This document shows, in pieces, positions 8,371 to 15,157 of a stretch of DNA of 64,000 nt. Numbering within the stretch: the stretch's first letter is position 1; every line of letters starts with the position of its first letter. This DNA is from Peptococcaceae bacterium (lineage in GTDB: Bacteria; Bacillota; DSM-12270; Thermacetogeniales; Thermacetogeniaceae): assembly GCA_023249405.1 (NCBI GenBank), contig JAHFCR010000010.1, positions 1 to 64,000 on the forward strand, in the 5' to 3' direction. A program made the position numbers and the translations under genes. Below the pieces are notes generated by a model, which made no database searches, was not told the DNA's origin, and was given only the letters and a program-made list of their open reading frames with translations.

Positions 8371-8415
8371 TGAGACTGCGCCTTCTCCTCGTCAGGAAGA
8401 GAAGGCGCAGTCTTA
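8371..8415 (+). promoter_or_regulatory. Intercistronic hairpin, 14-bp perfect stem
   Basis: GACTGCGCCTTCTC at 8374-8387 pairs perfectly with 8399-8412, and flanking bases extend the stem by two or three pairs; the loop is 11 bases. Only TCTTAC follows, so termination would be weak. It lies between the 41-codon ORF and the pterin-type methyltransferase, where such stems often mark mRNA processing or partial attenuation. Confidence 0.6.
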
Positions 8416-8532
8416 CCAGGCTGGATGGTGTTGGTATAACCAGGGGTTCCGGCGGTGGAACTGTATCGGCAACGAAAAACCCATGTTGAAATCCAATTGC
8501 AACAGTTGTGGCGAGGGGAGGGTATTGCGTAG

Positions 8533-9339
8533 ATGATTATTATTGGTGAGAAGATCAATGGGGCGATCCCGGGTGTGAAAATGGCGATTGAGGAGCGGGA
8601 CAAAGAGTTTATCCGTGACCTGGCTGTCAAGCAGGCTGAGGCAGGGGCCGACTATATCGATGTCTGTGCCGGTACCGATCCAGCGATTGAGGCAGATGCG
8701 TTAAGATGGCTGATAGAAATCGTCCAGGAAGCCGTAACGGTGCCGCTGTGTATCGACAGCCCCAACCCGCGGGTGATCGAGCAGGTATTTTCGCTGGCCA
8801 AACGGCCCGGCATCGTCAACTCTGTTTCTGCTGAAAGAGACAAGTACGATATCATCTATCCGCTGATTCAGGGGACAGAGTGGCAGGTGATCGTGTTGAC
8901 CTGCGACAACAACGGCATTCCTGCCGATGTCAAGGACCGGGTAGGTATAGCGAAGCGCCTCGTGGAAGCGGCCGGCCAATTTGATATCGCTCCCGATCGG
9001 TTGCATATCGATCCGCTGGTGATCGCTCTCTCCACTGATAATCAGTCTCTGTTAAAGTTTATAGAGGCAGCCAGGGAGATCAAAAAAATATATCCATCGA
9101 TCAAGATCACGTCTGGCCTGAGCAACATCTCTTTCGGTATGCCCTTGAGGCGGGTTGTCAACCAGAGTTTTTTAACTCTGGCCATGTATGCCGGTATGGA
9201 CTCTGCGATCATGGATCCTTGCAACCAGGAGATGATGGCCGCCCTGCTGGCAACAGAGGCCTTGCTGGGCCGAGACAAGTTCTGTAGGAAATTCTCGAAT
9301 GCCTACCGCAAAGGCAACATTAGAGCGAAAAAGCAGTAG
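8533..9339 (+). CDS. Methyltetrahydrofolate:corrinoid methyltransferase (MtgA/AcsE-like, pterin-binding)
   Basis: A 268-residue TIM-barrel protein of the pterin-binding (dihydropteroate synthase-like) family. The start IIIGEKINGAIPG, then AGADYIDVCAG, PLCIDSPNP and KITSGLSNISFGMP are typical of methyltetrahydrofolate methyltransferases such as AcsE, MetH module and MtgA. It should move the methyl group from the corrinoid protein to tetrahydrofolate, feeding the Wood-Ljungdahl pathway. GGGGAGGG lies about 10 bases before the ATG. It closes the plus-strand operon and faces the second corrinoid gene. No acetyl-CoA synthase genes lie nearby, which favours the catabolic (MtgA/MtvA-like) reading over AcsE. 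Confidence 0.88.
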   Translation: MIIIGEKINGAIPGVKMAIEERDKEFIRDLAVKQAEAGADYIDVCAGTDPAIEADALRWLIEIVQEAVTVPLCIDSPNPRVIEQVFSLAKRPGIVNSVSAERDKYDIIYPLIQGTEWQVIVLTCDNNGIPADVKDRVGIAKRLVEAAGQFDIAPDRLHIDPLVIALSTDNQSLLKFIEAAREIKKIYPSIKITSGLSNISFGMPLRRVVNQSFLTLAMYAGMDSAIMDPCNQEMMAALLATEALLGRDKFCRKFSNAYRKGNIRAKKQ

Positions 9340-9400
9340 CCGCATGAATTGACACCCGGCAACTGCTTATGGTGTAATGTCCTATCTAACAGTTGCATGC

Positions 9401-9443
9401 TGATCGTAAAAGGGGACACCTAAAAATGGGTGCCCCCCGATCA
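9401..9443. terminator. Bidirectional terminator between convergent methyltransferase genes
   Basis: GGGG-a-CACC pairs with GGTG-CCCC around a TAAAAAT loop, flanked by an outer TGATCG/CGATCA stem. Read on the minus strand the inner stem is followed by TTTTA, giving a good terminator for the second corrinoid gene. On the plus strand the following bases are ATATAAAATTT, so it may also stop the plus operon. Confidence 0.7.
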
Positions 9444-9452
9444 TATAAAATT

Positions 9453-10085
9453 TCAAATTTTAATGCCGATCCAGTTATTACAGATGGCTACCCCTTCATC
9501 CGCATAATTGGTAAAGGCATCCGCCCTGATATATTTGAAGGAGTCTCTGTTCACCGGGTTGCCTCCAACCAATATCCACACATGGTTCCTTAATCCGGCC
9601 CTGGCTATGGCATCGACAGTTTTTTTCATGCTCTCCACCGCCAGGGTCAGCACGCCGCTCATTGCCAGAATCTGCGGCTTTAGCTCCACGGCATTATCCA
9701 CAAAGGCTTCTGGCGGCACGTCTATTCCAAGGTCGATCACCTCGAAACCGTCTGCCTCGATCATGCTGGCAAAAATATTCTTGCCTATATCGTGCAGGTC
9801 CCCCTGGACGGTGCCCAGCAGGACTTTGCCCTTCTTCGAGGTCTGCTGATTTTCGGGCTTGAAGAGGATCAATTTCAGTGCATTCTTGCAAATTTCTCCA
9901 GCCATGATCAGGTCGGCAATGAAATATTCTCCCTTTTCATAGAGAATGCCGACCTTGATCATTCCCAGGCGGATCTGCTCCTGCAGGTAGGCAGGATCCT
10001 TCCCTGCCTGCAGCCTTTGCTTGACCAGTTTCAACACTTTATCTTCGTTCAACTGCTCCACTGCTGTTGTCAAGCGATCATCCAT
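9453..10085 (-). CDS. Second corrinoid (cobalamin-binding) methyltransferase protein
   Basis: A 210-residue corrinoid protein with the same two-domain plan as the gene at 6342 but clearly diverged. It keeps D96-L-H98-D-I-G101 for cobalt coordination, MSGVLTL near 142 and VGGNPVNRDSF near 178. It lies 20 bases behind the GntR gene on the minus strand and is probably co-transcribed with it, while its paralogue belongs to the opposing operon. AGGGGGAG precedes the ATG. Two corrinoid proteins in one locus may serve two substrates or two methyl donors sharing the pterin-type enzyme. No reductive activator (RamA/RACE type) is visible in the window, so it must be encoded elsewhere. Confidence 0.92.
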   Translation of the reverse strand: MDDRLTTAVEQLNEDKVLKLVKQRLQAGKDPAYLQEQIRLGMIKVGILYEKGEYFIADLIMAGEICKNALKLILFKPENQQTSKKGKVLLGTVQGDLHDIGKNIFASMIEADGFEVIDLGIDVPPEAFVDNAVELKPQILAMSGVLTLAVESMKKTVDAIARAGLRNHVWILVGGNPVNRDSFKYIRADAFTNYADEGVAICNNWIGIKI

Positions 10086-10105
10086 CAGGCTCTCCCCCTA
10101 TGACA

Positions 10106-10816
10106 CTATTGTGTTTGACGGTAGGATGATACGGCCACCAGGTTGCAGTATTCGCCTTTCATATATAATTGACCGAAGCCGATCAGCTTGTCCTGGGCAT
10201 TTAAGAATTTCTGTTCCACCAGGATGATGGGCTCATCGCTGCCCAGATCCAACAGTTTCTTAAGCTCCGGGGTGGCTTTGGGGGCGCTGATCCGGAGCGT
10301 TTTCTTGATCGAAAACAGCGACTGATGTTTGGCTACCATCTCGGGAATGGTGGCATAGTGGATCTCCCTTTCTACAATCGGCTTTCCTCTGTCATAGGGG
10401 AGGTACTTGACGTCGTAGGCGACCGGTTTTTTATTGGAGTAGATCAGCCATCTGATCATGACGAAGCTTTTCTTGGTATCTCTAAGCTGCTGGATGAGTT
10501 TATCCGGAGGGGCCAGTTTAACCTCCAACAGCCTGATCTCATCCGTATAGTTTTCGATGCAGCTTCTCTCGTTGAAATAGAGGGTATAGCTGTCTATTTC
10601 CGGTTCTTTGACAAAATATCCCTTGCCGGGAACGGGGTTGATGAAGCCTTCGGAAAAGAGGATGGACAGCCCCTTGCGGACAGTCGTCCGGCTGGCGTTG
10701 TATTCCACTGCCAGTTCATGCTCCGAAGGCAGCATATCGCCTGGTTTGAGCGTCCTATGGTTGATCTTTTCCTTGATCTGGTTAGCCAGATGCATGTAAA
10801 GCGGTACACCGATCAC
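10106..10816 (-). CDS. GntR family regulator with UTRA ligand domain (HutC subfamily)
   Basis: A 236-residue regulator. Residues about 5-70 form the GntR winged helix (YMHLANQIKEKI, PGDMLPSEHELA, SRTTVRKGLSILFSEGF, then the GKGYFV wing). Residues 90-230 form a UTRA effector domain with the usual ending that names a ligand-stabilised fold (DEPIILVEQKFLNAQ, GFGQLYMKGEY). HutC-type members usually sense a small metabolite and repress the adjacent catabolic genes, here most likely a methylated substrate or a derivative. GTG 10816 is preceded by AAGGAG with a 9-base gap. The hexamers GGTACA and GGTATA straddle this start and recur after the promoter of the 6342 operon, suggesting auto- and cross-regulation. 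Confidence 0.9.
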   Translation of the reverse strand: MIGVPLYMHLANQIKEKINHRTLKPGDMLPSEHELAVEYNASRTTVRKGLSILFSEGFINPVPGKGYFVKEPEIDSYTLYFNERSCIENYTDEIRLLEVKLAPPDKLIQQLRDTKKSFVMIRWLIYSNKKPVAYDVKYLPYDRGKPIVEREIHYATIPEMVAKHQSLFSIKKTLRISAPKATPELKKLLDLGSDEPIILVEQKFLNAQDKLIGFGQLYMKGEYCNLVAVSSYRQTQ

Positions 10817-10970
10817 TTGGTATAACTCCTTGTTGATTGCTCTCGCCCTATTTGAATTTAAGCCCTATATGGTGGCAGGTAGTATTACTGCCTTGATTGT
10901 AGCTTATCCTGCTATCCCGGTAAAGGATTGCCCAAAATACAGCGTTTTCGCTCTCCGAATGGATTTCAAT

Positions 10971-10997
10971 GAAACGCGAGAACCATCCCCGTGTTTC
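10971..10997. repeat. Dispersed palindromic repeat, copy with GAAAC...GTTTC ends
   Basis: The unit starts GAAACGCGAGAACC, continues with ATCCCCGTG and ends TTTC, so the outer GAAAC and GTTTC are inverted. A near-identical unit occurs at 59588-59614, differing at three positions. Both lie in non-coding DNA. The central GAACCATCCCC is the same core as in the long inverted repeat at 1399-1461. Confidence 0.65.
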
Positions 10998-10999
10998 GT

Positions 11000-11146
11000 T
11001 TACTTGATCTCGATGCCGCCCAGGATGGCCGTGGCTTTGATGGCCAGTTTTCTCTTCGATGGCAGGTTACCTTTACGCAAAACCTTGCGGTTCATGATAA
11101 TGCCCCCCGCTTCCTCGTGGAAGAAGGTAATTCCGCCCGGGATCAC
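11000..11146 (-). pseudogene. Short gene remnant ending AILGGIEIK
   Basis: A 48-residue frame from GTG 11146 to TAA 11000. The product reads VIPGGITFFHEEAGGIIMNRK, then LRKGNLPSKRKLAIKATAILGGIEIK. Such LGGIEIK endings are typical of beta-rich C-termini, as in LiaF-like or cell-wall-stress response proteins, but the match is too short to name. Upstream the frame runs through the 24-base palindrome to a TGA at about 11205 with no good start. It is probably the tail of a decayed gene. A start at ATG 11095 would leave only 31 residues. Confidence 0.3.
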
Positions 11147-11159
11147 GGCTCCTTCGCCC

Positions 11160-11183
11160 CCCGCCTCCGGGCCCGGAGGCGGG
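11160..11183. repeat. Perfect 24-base GC-rich palindrome
   Basis: CCCGCCTCCGGG is followed immediately by its exact reverse complement. No T-tract follows on either strand. It lies inside the frame of the short minus-strand remnant and could have arisen by small insertion, or could be a protein site or a cruciform-prone repeat. Confidence 0.6.
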
Positions 11184-11304
11184 CTGGTGGCCCTCCTTAT
11201 ATCCTCTCAGACTCCAATATTTAGTATACTCCGGAAATATATGAAATACATATAGGGAATGTCATGGTAATTATGAGGGCTGGTGGGTTTGCTTGCTGAG
11301 GCGT

Positions 11305-11390
11305 CCGGTTTTACAACCGGAGGCCACATCTGTTAGACTAGATGGAGCATGTGGCCTGACGGGCAATAATAGCGGGCAATTCCCGTTTTT
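11305..11390 (+). promoter_or_regulatory. Three consecutive hairpins ending in a T-tract, upstream of radA
   Basis: CCGGTT/AACCGG (11305-11320), AGGCCACAT/ATGTGGCCT (11321-11357) and CGGG/CCCG followed by TTTTT (11373-11390) lie in a row. The nearest plus-strand gene upstream is 2 kb away behind a terminator, so this could be a small stand-alone RNA or a leader with a terminator. It matches no riboswitch class I know. Confidence 0.35.
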
Positions 11391-11446
11391 ATTCGATTGG
11401 TAAAATGATATAATAATGGTTAAGTTTTGAGGGGAGAGAAAAAATC

Positions 11447-12802
11447 TTGGCGCGGGAGCGAATCAGCTTTTTCTGCAGCAGTTGCGGGCACGAGACGGGC
11501 AAGTGGCTCGGACGCTGCCCCGGTTGCGGTGGCTGGAACACCTTCCAGGAAGCCCCGGTCAAAACCAAGGGCGCCAGGACCTCTTCGGCAGCGGCGGAGC
11601 ACCCTCCGGAACCACTCATCGGGGCCACTTTCACCGAGGAGCGGCGGTTGCCCACTCATTCGACGGAGATGGACCGGGTATTAGGCGGTGGCATCGTGCC
11701 CGGATCGGTAATCCTGTTGGGCGGTGACCCGGGGATCGGTAAGTCCACCCTGCTGCTGCAATTGGCTGCCGCAGTGGGGGAGCAGTCGGGGATCGTGCTC
11801 TACGTCTCCGGTGAGGAATCACGCCAGCAGGTGCAGATGCGTGCCCAGCGCCTGGGCATCTGCGGCGATCGTCTCTTCTTCAGCAGCGAGGCTGACCTGG
11901 GCCGCCTGCGCAACGCTCTGGAGACGGTGAAACCGGCGCTGGCGATCATCGACTCCATCCAGACCATGTCGCACCCGGATCTCCAGGTGCCGCCCGGCAG
12001 CATCGGGCAGTTGCGCGAGTGCACTGCTGAACTGGTGCGGCTGGCCAAGTTCCAGAACTTCAGCTGCTTTCTGATCGGCCACGTCACCAAGGATGGTTCC
12101 CTGGCGGGCCCCCGGGTGCTGGAGCACATGGTGGACACCGTGCTCTCCTTCGAGGGAGAGCGGCATCAGAACTTTCGACTGTTGCGGGCGGTGAAAAACC
12201 GCTTCGGGGCCACCAACGAGATCGCTGTCTTCACCATGGGAGAGGCGGGCCTGGCGGAGGTGGCCAATCCCTCGGCCCTGTTTCTAGACGGTCGGGCAGC
12301 CGATATCCCCGGGTCTGTGGTAGTGGCTGCCTTGGAGGGAACCAGGCCGGTGCTGGTGGAGGTCCAGGCCCTGGTCTGTCCTACGGTCTTCGGGTCGCCC
12401 CGGCGGGCGACCACCGGTGTCGACTACAATCGGGTGGTGTTGACCGCGGCGGTGCTGGAGAAGCGGGTAGGCTTGAATCTGGCCAATCAGGACATCTACG
12501 TGAGCGTGGTGGGGGGGCTGAAGGTGATCGAACCGGCGGTGGACCTGGGGGTTGCCTTGGCTCTGGCTTCTAACTTCCGTAACATTCCGGTGGATGCGGG
12601 CACGGTAGCCCTGGGCGAGATCGGCCTGACAGGCGAGGTGCGGGCCTGCGGCCAGGTCGAACAGCGCCTTCGGGAGGCGGTGCGCCTAGGGTTCCGGCGA
12701 TTTGTCATTCCGGAACGCAATATAGAGATCAGGGAGCGCTATCCGGACCTGGAGCTGATCGGTGTCAAGACTGTCCGTGAGGCTCTGGACCGGTCATTAT
12801 GA
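11447..12802 (+). CDS. radA: DNA repair protein RadA
   Basis: A 451-residue RadA/Sms. It begins with a four-Cys zinc finger (CSSCG at residues 10-14 and CPGCGGW near 25), then the RecA-like ATPase with Walker A GDPGIGKST near residue 95, Walker B LAIIDSIQTM, the RadA-specific KNRFG motif near 248, and a C-terminal Lon-protease-like domain (DLGVALALAS, ALGEIGLTGEVR). RadA is a helicase that drives branch migration in recombination repair. The start is TTG 11447 with GAGGGGAG about 10 bases upstream, and TATAAT lies at 11409. It is followed 41 bases later by disA, the conserved Firmicute order. Confidence 0.97.
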   Translation: MARERISFFCSSCGHETGKWLGRCPGCGGWNTFQEAPVKTKGARTSSAAAEHPPEPLIGATFTEERRLPTHSTEMDRVLGGGIVPGSVILLGGDPGIGKSTLLLQLAAAVGEQSGIVLYVSGEESRQQVQMRAQRLGICGDRLFFSSEADLGRLRNALETVKPALAIIDSIQTMSHPDLQVPPGSIGQLRECTAELVRLAKFQNFSCFLIGHVTKDGSLAGPRVLEHMVDTVLSFEGERHQNFRLLRAVKNRFGATNEIAVFTMGEAGLAEVANPSALFLDGRAADIPGSVVVAALEGTRPVLVEVQALVCPTVFGSPRRATTGVDYNRVVLTAAVLEKRVGLNLANQDIYVSVVGGLKVIEPAVDLGVALALASNFRNIPVDAGTVALGEIGLTGEVRACGQVEQRLREAVRLGFRRFVIPERNIEIRERYPDLELIGVKTVREALDRSL

Positions 12803-12843
12803 CCGATTGTGCTCTCCTAACTTATTGATGGAGGAAGAGGGTA

Positions 12844-14418
12844 TTGAAAGAAGATCTGCAGCAGGAGGAAAAAACCAGAGAGGAACGGGCGCCGAAGGGG
12901 CGCGGTTCCAGGGATGCGGCGCGGGAGAAGGAGCCGGCATCAGATGCCGCCGGCCGCGTCCGGTCCACCGCGTCACAGGCGGCGCCGGCTACAACTGTCG
13001 TAACGGGTGCATCAGAAACCGGCTTCAGTGGTGAGCGGGAGCGAACGTCGGGGGTGCCCGAAGGGCGAAAAAAGGCAGAGAAGCAAGAGGCCAAGAAAGA
13101 GAGCCTGACAGCCGATCTCCGGCATCCGGTCTCCGATTCAACTGGCTCTGAGGCTACCGGATACTCTCTGGGGGGGGCGGGCAGTCCACCTGCGCACAGG
13201 GAGCCGGCTGGCCGGGAGCAGCGGGACCTGCCTGCCAGGGAGATCCGCGATTTTCGAGAGGTCAGGGAAGCCCGTGAGCAGAAGGAGTCACGGGAGGAGC
13301 GACCCGAAAAGTTGAAGGAAGCCCGGGATGATCGGCCAGAGAAGCGGGAATTCCGTGACGAGAAGGAAGAAATGCTAAGGGCCTTGAAGATGCTGGCTCC
13401 GGGTGCGCCTCTGCGGGAGGGGTTGGAAAGTATCCTGCGGGCGAAGATGGGCGCCCTGATCATCCTTGGTGACAGCCCGGAGATTCTGGAACTGGTGGAG
13501 GGGGGGTTCCGGATCGATACCGAATTTACGCCCCCGAACATCTACGAACTGTCCAAGATGGACGGCGCTATCATCCTGAGCCAGGATGCCCAGCGCATTC
13601 TCTACGCCAACACCCAGTTGGTGCCAGACCCCCTGATCCCCTCGGAGGAGACCGGGATCAGGCACCGCACTGCCCAACGGTTCGCCTGTCAGACTGGCAC
13701 GATCGTGATCGCTATTTCCCATCGGCGGGGCGTGATCACTCTTTACAAGGGGTCATCCCGCTACATTTTCAAGGAGATCGGGGCGATCCTATCCAAGGCC
13801 AACCAGGCAATTCAGACCCTGGAGCGGTACAAGCGGGTGCTCGACAAGGCCCTGGTCAACTTGACAGCCCTGGAATTCGAAGAACTGGTGACTGTCTTTG
13901 ATGTCGCCAAGGTAGTACAGCGGGGCGAGATGGTGCTGCGGATTGTCCGGGAGCTGGAGGGCTACATCGTCGAGCTGGGGGTTGAAGGCCGCCTGGTGAC
14001 CATGCAGGCGGAAGAACTGGTGGCCAATGTGGAGGATGAAATCTTCTACGTCGTTCAGGATTACCATGCTACCAGCGACAAATCGGTTAGCGAGATCAAA
14101 CAGTACCTGAGCAACTGTTCCTCTGAAGAGTTGCTGGAACTGTCCAACTTCAGCCGCGCCCTGGGCTATGGGGCCGCCTCCGGCATTCTGGACCTGGCGG
14201 TGTTTCCCCGCGGCTACCGGATCCTCCACAAGATACCCAAGTTGCCGACTCTGATCATCGAAAACCTGGTCCAGGCTTTTGTCAGGCTCCAAAATATTGT
14301 CAAGGCTTCCATCGAGGAACTGGACGCAGTGGAGGGGATTGGCGAGGCCCGGGCCCGGGCAATCAAGAACGGTATGCGCCGTTTGCAGGAACAGGTAATG
14401 CTTGACCGCTACATGTAG
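12844..14418 (+). CDS. disA: DNA integrity scanning diadenylate cyclase DisA with N-terminal extension
   Basis: A 524-residue frame whose residues 177-524 are a complete DisA: the DAC domain with the DGA motif (KMDGAIILS) and RHRTA, the central helical spine, and a C-terminal helix-hairpin-helix (AVEGIGEARARAIKNG). DisA makes c-di-AMP and scans DNA for branched structures. Residues 1-176 are an extension rich in Arg, Glu, Lys, Ala and Ser with repeated RE/EK pairs, surely disordered and absent from the usual protein of about 355 residues. The TTG start at 12844 has GGAGGAAGAGGG in front. An internal ATG at 13372, with AAGGAAG just upstream, would give exactly the standard protein. Either or both may be used. 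Confidence 0.93.
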   Translation: MKEDLQQEEKTREERAPKGRGSRDAAREKEPASDAAGRVRSTASQAAPATTVVTGASETGFSGERERTSGVPEGRKKAEKQEAKKESLTADLRHPVSDSTGSEATGYSLGGAGSPPAHREPAGREQRDLPAREIRDFREVREAREQKESREERPEKLKEARDDRPEKREFRDEKEEMLRALKMLAPGAPLREGLESILRAKMGALIILGDSPEILELVEGGFRIDTEFTPPNIYELSKMDGAIILSQDAQRILYANTQLVPDPLIPSEETGIRHRTAQRFACQTGTIVIAISHRRGVITLYKGSSRYIFKEIGAILSKANQAIQTLERYKRVLDKALVNLTALEFEELVTVFDVAKVVQRGEMVLRIVRELEGYIVELGVEGRLVTMQAEELVANVEDEIFYVVQDYHATSDKSVSEIKQYLSNCSSEELLELSNFSRALGYGAASGILDLAVFPRGYRILHKIPKLPTLIIENLVQAFVRLQNIVKASIEELDAVEGIGEARARAIKNGMRRLQEQVMLDRYM

Positions 14419-14496
14419 CAACGAACATGGCTCAAAGACGAACTGCCGACAGGTGAAGCTTTGTCAGGAGCTATCGGCCCTGGCCCGGTCATCGAT

Positions 14497-14892
14497 TCAG
14501 GTAAGGTTGAAGACCCGAAGAGTGGTGCAGGTTTTGTGTTCCTTGAGAAAGATGTCGTAGAGGTTGAGGTCGAGGAGGTTGCAGAGAGCGGTCAGGTAGA
14601 AGAGGGTTCGCCCGATCTCGGTTTCGACGATCTCCCGGCAGTTGGGGCAGAGTTCGCCCAGCAGGTGGCTTTCGAAGTAATCCTTGAGGTCGAGGAGCGT
14701 CACTTCAGGGGGAATCTGTTTCTTCTTGGCTTCCACCTGGATGCAGCCACACCCGGTAACCGATTTGACGGTAGCCCTATTGGTGCGGGCCGCAGCTTCC
14801 TGAAGTTTCGAGAGGACGTCCAGAATACTGTGGTGGCGCATCAGCAGTTCGGATACTGTATTCTGGAATTCATCACATATCAGATCCTTCAT
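14497..14892 (-). CDS. Conserved DUF1573-like cytosolic protein
   Basis: A 131-residue soluble protein beginning MKDLICDEFQNTVSELLMRH. It has an all-helical N-terminus with SILDVLSKLQEAAAR, then a GCGCIQVEA segment with two Cys residues near 50, and CPNCREIVETEIGRTLFYLTALCNLL near the end. Proteins with this text are found beside disA in related Clostridia and some are labelled DUF1573, but I am not certain of that label and no function is known. I chose ATG 14892 because GGGGAGG lies 11 bases upstream; a TTG ten codons earlier overlaps that site. A good promoter lies at 14934-14963. The clustered Cys residues hint at metal binding. Confidence 0.75.
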   Translation of the reverse strand: MKDLICDEFQNTVSELLMRHHSILDVLSKLQEAAARTNRATVKSVTGCGCIQVEAKKKQIPPEVTLLDLKDYFESHLLGELCPNCREIVETEIGRTLFYLTALCNLLDLNLYDIFLKEHKTCTTLRVFNLT

Positions 14893-14933
14893 TGGCGCCC
14901 AGGCCTCCCCACGGTTGATCAATCATTGAGTTC

Positions 14934-14963
14934 ATTATAGGGTCATGTCTCGGGCGTTGTCAA
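14934..14963 (-). promoter_or_regulatory. Sigma-A type promoter for the gene at 14497-14892
   Basis: On the minus strand TTGACA (14963-14958) and TATAAT (14939-14934) are both perfect consensus and 18 bases apart. The start of transcription would fall about 35 bases before the chosen ATG. Confidence 0.8.
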
Positions 14964-15069
14964 TTCTGTCTTGACCGCCGTCATGGCGTTGGCGGCGGAT
15001 AAAGAGCGCTCCTTATCTCTCACGGAGATTTAGGGGTGGTTAGCTCCTGGATGACTTGAGGGCTCACGC

Positions 15070-15098
15070 TTGCGGTTGTTACGCATCTTACGTATAAT
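15070..15098 (+). promoter_or_regulatory. Sigma-A type promoter for the yacL-ispDF operon
   Basis: TTGCGG and a perfect TATAAT are separated by 17 bases. The predicted start is about 50 bases upstream of the YacL-like ATG. Confidence 0.65.
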
Positions 15099-15157
15099 GG
15101 AGTCAGAGTTTATCCAGAATAAGGGTATAACAGTAATTATGGAAGGGAGGTGAAAAA

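Larger units (their letters stand above)
10817..11446. other. 630-base region between gntR and radA
   Basis: No full gene is seen. It contains the upstream region of gntR, a copy of the dispersed repeat (10971-10997), a short minus-strand frame that looks like a gene end (11000-11146), a perfect 24-base palindrome (11160-11183), and three successive hairpins ending in a T-tract (11305-11390) before the radA start. A 141-codon plus-strand frame from 10830 spans these elements, has no ribosome binding site and no family resemblance, and I do not call it. Confidence 0.6.

Noticed and set aside
8345-8536. 63-codon ORF between the 41-codon ORF and the pterin-type methyltransferase
   Set aside because: It runs through the perfect hairpin, lacks a binding site and has an odd composition.
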